Assembly: GCA_900155495.1 (NCBI GenBank)
Contig: FTLJ01000308.1
Location: forward strand, 1-47,072
Origin: Porogramme epimiltina
Taxonomy: Eukaryota > Basidiomycota > Agaricomycetes > Polyporales > Polyporaceae
Length of the DNA: 47,072 nucleotides
Direction of reading: 5' to 3'
The translations under genes and the position numbers were made by a program. Position 1 is the first letter of the stretch. Each line of letters starts with the position of its first letter. The notes below the pieces were generated by a model that worked only from the letters and a program-made list of their open reading frames with translations, was not told the DNA's origin and did no database searches. This document shows, in pieces, positions 9,932 to 19,469 of this stretch.

Positions 9932-12300
9932 GCGTACGAGCACTAGTCACGTAGTATTCTGAGCATCGGAGTCGGCCATCCTAGTCCTATCGGTACCGTT
10001 GAGGTCTCACTTTGCAAGTTTTCGACCGTGTTCGCTTGTGTTTTCGAACCCGCTTCTCACTATTTCGCTCTATTTCTGACCGTGCTTGCACGGGCCGTTC
10101 AGCATTCTGTTTTTCGTGTCGTTCGGGTAGCACGCTGGGCTTGTATTGTTCGATCGTGTGATATACGTGATTTTTGTTCTTAGCATGTGAGTGGCTGGTA
10201 GACGCCTTACAGGCGCTGGGACGACGGGGCCGTACCTGGGCGCCATGATGGCAAGTATTGTGAAGCGAAGACTTGAACGGGCCGTGGCGGGCGGCGTCAG
10301 GGACCGCAACCTTACGTTGGTACCGCTTGTTTCCGTTACAGTTGGCCACAGTGGTCGTTTGAGTACAAGCAGGTCATCGTCATCGGACACGATCAGTCCA
10401 GCAATGCCTCGCCAGCCTCCGCGCCCACCTGCACGGGCTCCTGGCCGCCGCACGTCTGCAACGCCTCCGTTTGGCGCGTCCCCATTCGCTCCCCCCCCAC
10501 CACCCGCGGCACACGCGCCCCTCTTCGAAGCCGACCCTCTCCACTGCAGCTCGTTCCAGCTAGTTCCATTCACTCCGACTCGCGCAAAGTAGCATCTGTC
10601 CTTCTCGCTTTACCCTGCGCGCTCGGGACCCGCTTTTCTAAATGGTACGACTGTCTGGCGACTTCATCTCGATCCGCGGCGGTCACCACATCATCTGACG
10701 GTCATCCAGATACCGTTCGCCGCACAGCATGACAGGAATCCGATGTATCCCAGTGCCGGGCACTACCCCATAACGGCTGCTACATCGTTTTGTACACACG
10801 CCACCCCGCGGTGTCCCTCAGTACACCCCGCGTCAGCACGGTGTCTCAAAGCACCCCTTTGTTATCGGACATTTCAACTTACGGCCCGGCCTACGGTGAG
10901 CCTCGTGGATCCACAGTGCAACACTTCGGAATTCGATCTGTCTTGGAGGCTCACTCACGGTGCGGGGCATGCGCTCGATTTCACCGAGCCGTGGTTGGAA
11001 GTTACGCCCGCCACATTATCCTTAACACAAGAATGAGGTTCTCAGAAAGGTAGGCCACAGCGTGAATGCCGAACGGGTGCCTACCACACCGCCCATCATA
11101 TGCCGTCTTTAGGGTGCGAAACCGGCGTCGTCACTCTAATACGCACCGGCGCCGCCGCTCGACGGACCCGGCCCTTTCACGCGTTCATTATACTGAAGCA
11201 CGGACGCAACCGCATGGTTTCCGTGCACCGGAGCTCTTCCCGCTCCTCCGACGGACTTCAGCCGCAGGCGCGAGAAGGAAACAGGCATGGTAATCGAGTC
11301 GACCCTTCGCACTCACAAAGCGCGGCCGACTTTGTGCTGGGCCCATGATGCCGTCCATCCTCTAGCCCACGCCAGAATAACGCCATGTGATGTGCGCAGG
11401 CACGCGCCGTTACGATGCGGTCGTCCTGGAATGGCGTTTCACTTCAACCCTTGCGGCGTTACAGGAAGACGCTGGACCCTACCTCATCGTCACCAGGCGC
11501 CTCAGTGCGATATACTCAGGCGCTCCGACGATGTTCTATCCAGGCAAGTTCATTGTGGGGTCTCTCGACGGTGTCTGTTTGTGTTTTACAGTGTCGGTGA
11601 ATGCATGCCGCTGAGTTGCAACATTTAGCCCACGATATCGATGGTTACGACCTCCACGACCGGAGCCCGCGCCACCGGCACAGCAAGATGTAGTAGCTTA
11701 TTCACCGAAAACCTTGAAGTGGCTACGATGTTAGTCCAGAGGCTGGATGAGTTTCGCACTCTGAATCGTTATGACTGGGTGTTTTGTAACACCCCGAAAT
11801 CACGGACCATGTGGATTTATGATTCGACTTTGTTGAATTTTCAGCTCCTCGTATGAATGACAATCCATGCTACAGACTATAGGACTCCGGGGTATTGACC
11901 CGGAATCCGACGACCCTTCCAAGCTTGACAGCCTAGTTTTTGTTCTCGAGCGGGCTGTCAGCGGTACGTCTTCCATGAGAGATTAGCATGCTGATTCATT
12001 AGCGTCAGGCTCAGTGGCGCCGTCGACTTTAATACCATGGTTAATGATCGAGCTCGGTGCTTCCCTCCGGCGACACGTTTGTGCATGCCAAATTGTAGGC
12101 GCTACTCCTGAGGGTGTGGCTTTCCTGTTTCGCAGAAACGGCGGGAGAAGCGTCCAGACGGGTTGGTGGTAATTTTACAGGATCTGTTTCGGACATTCCG
12201 GTCGCAAATTCGTTGGTCACAAAGGCCGTCTATGGCGGCGGTCAGCCATGTCTACGTCCTCCGATCCTGTGCCCTCCTTTGGCCGTTCCGAGCGCGTACA
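9932..12300. other. 2.4-kb stretch with exon-like open frames but no assignable gene
   Basis: Pieces that read like protein occur on the plus strand. They are a Pro-rich start at 10404 (MPRQPPRPPARAPGRRTS) ending at a GTAGCA donor near 10590, a piece at about 10905-11036 containing EFDLSWRLTHGAGHALDF, one at 11401-11560 containing RYDAVVLEWRFTSTLAAL, and one at 11873-11962 containing GLRGIDPESDDPSKLDSLVF with a GTACGT donor. I could not join them in frame and recognise no family. The stretch may hold a fast-evolving or decayed gene, or only chance frames. Confidence 0.25.
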
Positions 12301-12306
12301 CCAGGA

Positions 12307-12312
12307 TATAAA
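12307..12312 (+). promoter_or_regulatory. TATA box of dsRBM gene 3
   Basis: TATAAA inside CCAGGATATAAACC lies about 125 bases before the start codon at 12435. A C/T-rich stretch (about 12360-12430) follows it, as in a fungal leader. Confidence 0.5.
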
Positions 12313-12434
12313 CCATCGGAGAGGAACTCTGCAGCATACAACGAACTCAGCACACTCACTCAGTAGCTCCAATCTTCTACTCCGTCTCATCGCAATCAGC
12401 CTCTCCTACTGCAGCACACACCGTATTTTCTACA

Positions 12435-12823
12435 ATGCCCAGTGCGTTTTTTTACCACCACCCCTACAACAGTCTTTCTAACGAGTTGAGCTTGGCAGGC
12501 TACGTCGTTCAGCTCAACAACTGTGAGCATGGCATTCGGACACTCCACAAGGACTAACTGACGTAACCCTCGCAGACCTTCAGCGCCAGAACCAGCTTGC
12601 TGCCATTCACTGGGGAGAGCACCAAATTACAACCCACCCCAAGGGCTGGAAGATGATCGTTTTCAGCGAGTATTCTTCCACGCTGTTCAGGGACCAACGT
12701 ATTGACACTTTGACAACAACAGTCAATGGCGTGGAATACGGACAAGCATTCGACCCACAGAAGGGCGCCGCCAAAGACATGGCGGCGAAGGAAGCACTTC
12801 AGAAGCTGAACCAAGCTGTCTAG
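12435..12823 (+). CDS. small single-domain dsRNA-binding (dsRBM) protein, copy 3
   Basis: The best structure is four exons: 12435-12441, 12499-12522, 12576-12665 and 12723-12823 (73 residues). The 7-nt first exon (MP plus one base) is supported by a GTGCGT donor, a TCTAAC branch point and a TTGGCAG acceptor, and it reproduces the tiny first exons of the other two copies. The second intron splits the Tyr codon of LNNY exactly as in copy 2. The third intron uses a GC donor (A|GCGAGT) and restores the conserved phase-1 position, giving VF-INGVEYG. This intron is 57 nt with no stop in frame, so retention would insert about 19 residues. The domain reads VQLNNYLQRQNQLAAIHW, then KGWKMIVF, NGVEYGQAF and QKGAAKDMAAKEALQKL. 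An alternative start reading through intron 1 is also open. Function unknown. Confidence 0.8.
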
Positions 12824-13182
12824 ATTCTGACACTCGAGGGGCTGTCTGTGCGGGTTGATCGATGTCGAGGATGACGGCGAAGGTGACGGCGAAGGATAGC
12901 CGTCGGCGGTTGGACCACTCGTATTGTAGACGTTAGCACAACAGCATAACTATTTTGCCTTGACGGACCGGGAATCTACAGTCGGAGCGCGATTCTTGTT
13001 ACTCTTTTTGGAGTTAGTGGTGCGACTGTATGGGGTCGGCGCTCGGCCCCTTTCGAGGAAGTCGGCAATTATGTAATCGCGCCTAATGCCTGCTGCAAGC
13101 CTGAGTGTGCTGGCGGCGGAAACTGCTGTGCGAGATTGACTACGACGTCCACGATCTTGGGATACCGACCCTATCCATACAC
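12824..13182. other. intergenic between dsRBM gene 3 and a small membrane-protein gene
   Basis: A short duplication of GGTGACGGCGAAG-like sequence occurs near 12865-12895. A 79-codon minus-strand frame has no supporting signals. I see nothing else. Confidence 0.4.
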
Positions 13183-13546
13183 ATGTCACGTCGCGCGGTG
13201 CCTTTCTTGGTGGCAGGCGTCACAGGTAGAATGATGTTATCTTCTGGGCTGTGGATCTCCGACCCGTCAGGCTGATTTGCTTTTATCCTACCATCGCTGG
13301 TACCTCTCCACAGGCGTCCTCTCCGGCATCTACATTTTCAAGCCATTGCTTGACCAAAGTAGCACAAGGCAAGTATTTCGCCGTTCATAGTCGGGCCGCC
13401 GCATTGACGCTCATGTTTATAACAGAGCACCTGATGTTGGACCCACTCGTGACACCCACCTCTCGGGGCGCTCAGTGGAGGTAACAGAAGGCAATGCAAG
13501 CGCAGACAAGCATAATGAGCCGGCCACGCCTCGTCCAGACGCATAG
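13183..13546 (+). CDS. 72-residue single-span membrane protein, uncharacterised
   Basis: Three exons (13183-13225, 13314-13368, 13426-13546) join in frame to a complete small protein. It opens MSRRAVPFLVAGVTGVLSGI and continues YIFKPLLDQSSTR, giving a basic N-terminus, one hydrophobic span at about residues 5-25, and then a polar tail rich in Asp, Glu, Thr and Pro ending in TPRPDA. The second intron has a GC donor in perfect consensus context (AG|GCAAGT) and a TAACAG acceptor. The short basic lead plus a single span is typical of small inner-membrane mitochondrial subunits or assembly proteins, but the sequence does not settle the location and I cannot name a family. The gene stands alone, 157 bases from the convergent Sad1 gene. 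A chance assembly of frames is possible, but the splice signals, phases and hydrophobicity agree. Confidence 0.6.
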
Positions 13547-13702
13547 GAGATTAAAATATGACGGCATAACAATGCGGCACAGGGTGTCCGACTTGGCAGG
13601 ATATCCATTATGCCAGGAGCATTACGGCGACGGCCCCCACATAACGACAGTGGTGCTATACAAAACATCGATGTGCTAAGGCGACTCTATCTCAAAATAG
13701 CA

Positions 13703-15655
13703 TTACGACTTGTCCACGTCCATACCGCTGGTCGGCGCGCCCTCTGGCCGGCGTTCCCAGACCTGTGCGCCGGAGGATTTAGGGGACATTGTGGTTGGCA
13801 CGCGACGTGAACAGGCACGTACCTGGAGCATGGTCTCCCCAAGAACTATCATCTCTTTTCTGATCTCCTCAACGATAAGATCCTGAATTTGGAACCATTG
13901 CTCATTGTCGCCTCCACCACCGCCGGCACGGAGGTGGACCTTCCAGACGGTGCTTTCCTTGTCCCGGGTCGTGCCTGCAGCGGACTCGTGTGTGACATTG
14001 GCAATCAGATCATAGATGGTCGAGGGACCCGAAGATGGAGCATCAATGCCTGTGACGCGGTGCATTCGTCGCGAGTCGAGACAAATACGGCATCAGCTGT
14101 GCGGCCACTGCCTGGGTTTCATACAGAACATACATTCTCTGAAATCCAGTCCTCGTAGAGGAAAGTTGACAATAGTGGGATTTTTCTCCTCGACGAACAT
14201 GTTCTTCGTGAATCTCTTGAAGTGCAGGATGATATAGCGGGGTAACCGCTGACACTTGAACCTTCGCAATTGACCAGCAGACTCCTGCACGGCACAAGTT
14301 ATTAACGACTCCAGAAACGCGCGGAATACATAACGGATATACCTGTGTCTTCTGACCATCGTATTTGTCGAGAACAGATTGAATGCTAACTTGCGGGATG
14401 ATATTTTTCTCGACAGCGTCTTGGAACAGCGGCGGGGGTGGAAGGTCGACGGCCAGAAATAGGAAGGGTGATACGGTGGACTTAATCTCTAATATAGAAA
14501 TCGTGGGCAATGAAGGCATGTTACGCAACGTTTGACCACCAACCTCGATCTATGTCGAAGCGTGGCTTTTCATTGCCCCCGGTGTCGGGGCGCACAAGGA
14601 CTTGTTGAGTCTCCGCCCGCACTTCGCCCTGGAAGGTGGAGAAGATGACGCCTGTACAGAAGGTCTGTTATTTGGGAGTTTCCTCCGGTTCGGCACGGAA
14701 ACTCACTGGAATTCTTTTTCTTCGTCCCACCCATGTCTTTGTGTAGATGATGTAGCAGCCATCCCAGAAACTCGACGGGGTCACCTTGTTTTTCTAGGCT
14801 ATATTTTCCGGCACTCACACGGTTCACCTCCTGCAGGAACTCGTGAGGGCTAACCTGACTCTTGAACAGCCGGGGATTCCAAAGTTTCTTTGCAAGCCCG
14901 GCAAATCGCTTCACGAGCTCGGATTCTTTTCCACGGAAGTTGGATAGAAGCAGGTACTCTCGAAGAGGTGGTACATGGAGAAGCGAGTGGATCACGACAT
15001 TCATGTAGTCGTTTCGTTTGATGTTGTTCAGACCGATATATCCGGGGATGTATGGTTTGCTGGATAAGTCATAGGACGGCTTTCGAAGATGTGCTGGTGT
15101 AGATAGTGTGGATACCGATGCTGGGGTGAAGGACGGCGCGAGTACGTAGGAGATATCTTCCAAAGATGGATCTGAGACGGGGTAGCCATCCGGCAGAACG
15201 TAAACCTGAGAAGGCTGTTACTTATCGGCGTTGGTAGCACGGTCTTCCAAACAGGCTCACCTTAGTTGTCTCAAGATTGATGAACACGTGGTGGTCATCA
15301 TGGATAGCATGAGCAAACGCGTACGAGTTGCGGCCTCGTCCTTGAAAGTACTTGCCGCAAACAAGACAGCCGTAAATGTTGATATTGGAGAGCGACACAG
15401 AACAGACTTTCTCGAAGTCAAAGTCCAGGGCAGCTCTATTGATCTAGGAGATCATTTGGATATCGCCACAGACCGAAGCATGTCGGGAACCCGCACCGTG
15501 TCGAGATACATGTCCGACGCCTTCTGGGGCTCCTCCTTGTATATCTCGGGCGCCTCATCGTCATCATCCTCCGTCGCCGCGTCATCCACCCGAACTCTTT
15601 TCGATGGACGTTCATCTTCTCTCGTGCCAGTCGCGTGTTTTGTCGTGGAAGCCAT
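13703..15655 (-). CDS. SAD1: Sad1/USP39, tri-snRNP-associated inactive ubiquitin protease
   Basis: Eight exons (15655-15497, 15443-15261, 15205-14707, 14651-14544, 14488-14343, 14284-14134, 14049-13823, 13762-13703) give 510 residues, between the yeast and human lengths. An acidic N-terminal tail is followed by MYLDTINRAALDFDFEKVC and a zinc-finger UBP domain (YGCLVCGKYFQGRG, HAIHDDHHVFINLET). The USP fold then opens at YIGLNNIKRNDYMNVV. In active proteases this box carries the catalytic Cys; here Asp stands in its place, the known inactive state of the family. Further marks are KKLWNPRLFKSQVSPHEFLQ, KQGDPVEFLGWLL, LPRYIILHFKRFTKNMFVEE and the ending VWERRPEG. Sad1 stabilises the U4/U6.U5 tri-snRNP for pre-mRNA splicing in the nucleus. 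The start at MASTTKH was chosen over an in-frame Met 16 codons upstream because the acidic tail begins there. Confidence 0.94.
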
Positions 15656-15875
15656 GACCAAGGAGCAGGGAGGAGAAGGGGAAGAAGGCAAGGTTGTCGC
15701 CACAACCCCGAGCGCGTCGGCACGCGTGCATTACTTTTGGCGCCCGGGACGTCTGTGTGGCTGCTGCAAGACCTCGCGCTACGTCTTGCCACACTGCTAC
15801 CACCTCCAATCCCTGCTCTGTGTCTCCGGTTCTTCCATCGGACTTGGCTACGGACCAAGCTACTCTGTTCTAGCA
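15656..15875. promoter_or_regulatory. bidirectional promoter between SAD1 and RSM22
   Basis: Only 220 bases separate the two start codons, so both promoters must share this space. There is no clear TATA box. Confidence 0.55.
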
Positions 15876-18131
15876 ATGCTGCGCCTTGGCTGCCGAAGAA
15901 CACTCGGAGTGGTCCTGAGACGACATACCGACGCAGCCCGATACGCCTCCAACTCAGCAGTCTCGTCGCATCACCCGAATGCTCCACTTGAGCTCGACCC
16001 CGCCTTCCAGGCACTATTAAGGGATGTGGAAATATCACTGCGGAACAAACTTCCACCCAACACCTCCGGCGGGCACGGACCTCGGGAGCTCGAGGTCTTT
16101 CCGCAAGATCCAGACACGACGTTAGACTACTTGACTTCAGCGGAACTCGATGCGCAAGATGAAGGGTTCGGCAAGGAACATAGAAAATCTCCAGCAGCAG
16201 CGTTTGGAAGCCAACGGATTGGGGCTGTGGCATTGCCGCTAGAGTTACAGTCTAGTATCGAGCGAATGGTTGCGGGTAAGTGCTTTCTTCGTCCACCTTG
16301 TTCCTCTTGTAACCTTTCCGCTTCCCGCTGCTATTGTTAGACTCAGATAAACGTGTGCTGCATCAAGATGCCATACGTTTGTTCCAGGATGAAACTACGA
16401 GAGAATGGTTTACCTCCTTTGATGTCAAATACAAGTCGGGCAAAGAAGCAGGTCGACATGCTTTAACGGATGCGACAGCATTCGCCACAGTCGCCTTACC
16501 CTCGCATTATTCCGCAATATATGCTGTCCTCGATCATGTCAAGCAACGACTGGGCCCTGATTGGCAGGTGCAGCGAGTGATCGATTGGGGCGCGGCCACG
16601 GGTAGCGGTTTGTGGTTCGTACAATGTTCCATTGAAGGAGAGTCGTGCATAATGACCAATAAGCCCCGTAGGGCGTCAGGCCACGCGTTTCAACCTCCCG
16701 GTGCGGACAAACGCAGTCCCCTAGAAATGGAGGACACCCAGCTCTCCCGGTCTACCCTGAGAAACTATCTGGGTCTGGACAAGCGGGAGGGCCTGGTTCG
16801 CATTGGCAAGCGTCTCATTCGAGGTACGTTTAGCCGAGGTGTGGCATCAAACCAAACTCACATAGCATATGTACATCTTTATAGACGTCGAAATGGGGGC
16901 GCTTCATGTGTCTTGGCAGAAGTCGTTACACGATGAGGATGTCGTGAACCCACAGGATGGTGTGGGAGCTATGGCGCTATCGGCATTCCTGCTATCATCA
17001 CTTCCTACCACAGCGGAACGAAAACTGCTTGTGAAGGAGATGTGGGAAAGCGGCGCCGAAGTCATCGTACGTACCTTTTCAGTCTCCGCTTACCGGCGGA
17101 ACTTTGGCACCTGACGGCCGTTGTAGGTCCTCATCGATCACAAGTTCGAAAATGTCGCAGAAGCACGAGAACACTTGCTCAAGTTGGCTAGAAGGGAGCT
17201 CGAGGATCCCACGTCGGGCGAGTCAGCCCTGAAGGGCGCTCATGTTGTTGCCCCGGTACGTTCCTTGACCGGATGTCTTAGAAGAGGCTAACGGTCATGC
17301 TCAGTGTCCACACGATGGTGCATGCCCCTTGTACCACCCCGGCTACGGTGGAGTCGAATGTAGTTTCTCACAGAGACTGCAGAGACCAGAATTCATACGC
17401 AAGACGAAACACTCAGGCACCGGGCATGAGAATACGGAATACTCTTACATCGTTATTCGTCGGGGTTCGCGCCCACCGGCCGCTGCAACGAAGGTCGGTC
17501 GGATCGGAGATGTTGGAAGGCGTGAATTTGCCAAGCACGCAGAAGACTCGGCACCCCTGGTCCACTTATCTTTGGCCAGAGATCATCATGAGGTTCATGT
17601 TGATGAGCCCGCACCTACGGAAAACATAGTCCCTTCGGACGCACATGAAGCTAGTGAACTCAGCGGAGCAGAGCTGTCCGCCACCTTAAGGCACGAAGCA
17701 TACAGTTGGCCCCGACTGGTGTTTCCTCCCATCAAACGCAGTGGACATATCATTCTCGATGGTTGTACTGCAGATGGTGAGTTCACAGTCGTTATTACAA
17801 TTATGTTGTACCACTCACAGGCGACCAAATAGGTCGAATCATGCGTATGACCATTCCAAAGTCCCAGGGCAAGCAGCCGTTCTACGACGCGCGAAAGTCT
17901 GGCTGGGGTGACTTATTTCCCCATGAGCCCAAAAATCCGCCTCAGGTCCGAGAGGAGCCTGTGCACGCAAAACACAAACCAACCGGTGGGCAAGATATCG
18001 GCAAACGGCGACAAGCAAAGGGGAAGACTAACAAGGCTAGCTCTAGCTATGCCCAGCTCTCCGAGGATATCAAAGAATACCGGCAGGAGCAGCGAAGGCG
18101 GCGGCGAAAGGAAGCTATGGACTACTATTGA
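15876..18131 (+). CDS. RSM22: mitochondrial ribosome assembly factor Rsm22/METTL17
   Basis: Six exons (15876-16275, 16341-16823, 16885-17066, 17127-17255, 17305-17776, 17821-18131) encode 658 residues. The N-terminus (MLRLGCRRTLGVVLRRH, then ARYAS) is basic and free of acidic residues, as in a mitochondrial presequence. A methyltransferase-like fold follows: ATFATVALPSHYSAIYAVL-type helix, then VIDWGAATGSGLW at the cofactor loop, and WESGAEVIVLIDHK. The family's cysteine motif CPHDGACPLYHP plus ECSFSQR is present; in METTL17 such cysteines hold an iron-sulfur cluster. The C-terminus is very basic (QRRRRRKEAMDYY), fitting rRNA contact. Rsm22 family proteins help mature the small mitochondrial subunit. 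The gene is divergent from SAD1 and converges on uL1m, which is also mitoribosomal. Confidence 0.92.
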
Positions 18132-18325
18132 TGAGCCGAGCCTGGCTGTCGCTTCCCCACTAGAGTATTCTATACGCTGTAATATACTTTACCCTAGATC
18201 ATCGTAATCACACACCGCTCTTGAGGCTATTGTATTCTGAGACCATAGCACGTAGCGAGGAGAGATTACTATTATGAGATGTAGTCTGAGCAAGTATAAC
18301 AGGTGTCCTACAACGGGAGATGGCC

Positions 18326-19469
18326 CTATGCGTCTGAAATTTGAATACTGGGACCTTGTGGGGTGCTCAGCAGCACGCGGGTGATAGCGTTGACTTGGCG
18401 TTCCGTTAGGCTGCTGGTGCAAATGACAGATGTCTGTTCCACTCACCAGGCTTCTGGCTTTTCTCCTTTTTGTCGGCCTCGGCGGTAGGATCACGCGCAT
18501 TTCCAGTGGCCTGCTTCACCACGTGAAGGAAATAGCGAACATTCTTCGCGACGTCGGTCACAGGGAAGTCCATCTGTGCAGAGGGTCAAACAAATAGGGC
18601 TGATTGGGATGAAACTAGCCATACCTTCGCTATAGGTTGTCTGATGGTGCCCTCCTTGTCACCCTTCCACTCGCTCGTGCCCTTCAGTCTTCGGATGTAG
18701 CCAGCCAGATCATCCGTGACTGTTCCCCTACGTTCCGATGGCATCAAGCCGCGCGGACCGAGGACGCGGCCCAGCCTAGGGGTAATTGGACGGATGAGGG
18801 CGCGGCTACATAGGAACATGGTGGCATGGTGGCGACCGGAGATGATCTGCTTTAACGGTCAAGGGGTGCGGAGAGGGTGCAAACGTGAAGAGAAACGCAC
18901 ACCCTCGACCAGCTCTAGGCCTCCAACAATATCCGCACCGGCCTTCTTCGCCTCCTCAGCCTGCCGACCTTCGGCGAGAACCAATATACGATCCTTCGAC
19001 TGCTCCTTCGTGGCACGCGGGAGGTTGTAACGGCCCTTGGGGATCGTAGAGCCCTTGCCCATTGCAGTCTTCACAACCAGCTCGTACGTGGCATTCGGAG
19101 ATGCGACCTCCATAGCCTTTTCATTCCGTCGCTCAGAACGGGAGATAGGAATGCATAAAGGAGTGACGTACCCGGAGAACGTCGATGGCATCCCCTAGTG
19201 ACATCTTTTCGCTATCATAGATGTTTTTCGGAGCCTTCTTCGCGCGTTTCCTCTCCTTGGCAGCAAGCTGTTTCTTGGATAGAACTGGTAGCTTCTTCTC
19301 CTTGCGCGCGTGAGCGGCGGGGGTATAGTGAAACTGCCGCTGAGGAGCATGTGCCTGTACATTGGTGAGCGGCGTTACGTGTGTGTGTAAGCAGAGAGCA
19401 TACCATCAGCTGCACAGGGCCGCACCATTGTCGGCAACGAGCTGCGAGCTGCAGGGCAGAGAGAGACAT
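18326..19469 (-). CDS. MRPL1: mitochondrial large-subunit ribosomal protein uL1
   Basis: Six exons (19469-19404, 19354-19172, 19116-18901, 18846-18625, 18573-18447, 18393-18326) give 293 residues. The N-terminus MSLSALQLAARCRQWC and the RQFHYTPAAHARKEKK stretch look like a mitochondrial presequence. L1 signatures follow: SPNATYELVVKT, KGRYNLPRATKEQSKDRILV, AKKAGADIVGGLELVEG, RPITPRLGRVLGPRGLMPS and GTVTDDLAGYIRRLKG, ending NAITRVLLSTPQGPSIQISD. Two acceptors needed care. Exon 3 starts after an AAAAG acceptor because that gives VLRAMEVASPN. The last exon starts after GCCAAG, since the nearer CAG sites lead at once to a stop while this one restores the conserved ending and leaves CCTAAC as branch point. 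The protein forms the mobile L1 stalk of the mitochondrial ribosome. Confidence 0.93.

Noticed and set aside
10070..10592. Overlapping open frames on both strands at 10.1-10.6 kb
   Set aside because: Both are driven by a C-rich stretch; neither has a domain. The plus-strand Pro-rich start is mentioned only as a weak candidate exon.
18394..18447. A short intron ending at one of the CAG sites near the 3' end of uL1m
   Set aside because: Both nearer acceptors give an immediate stop; the GCCAAG acceptor restores the conserved NAITRVLLS ending, and the skipped CCTAAC is then the branch point.
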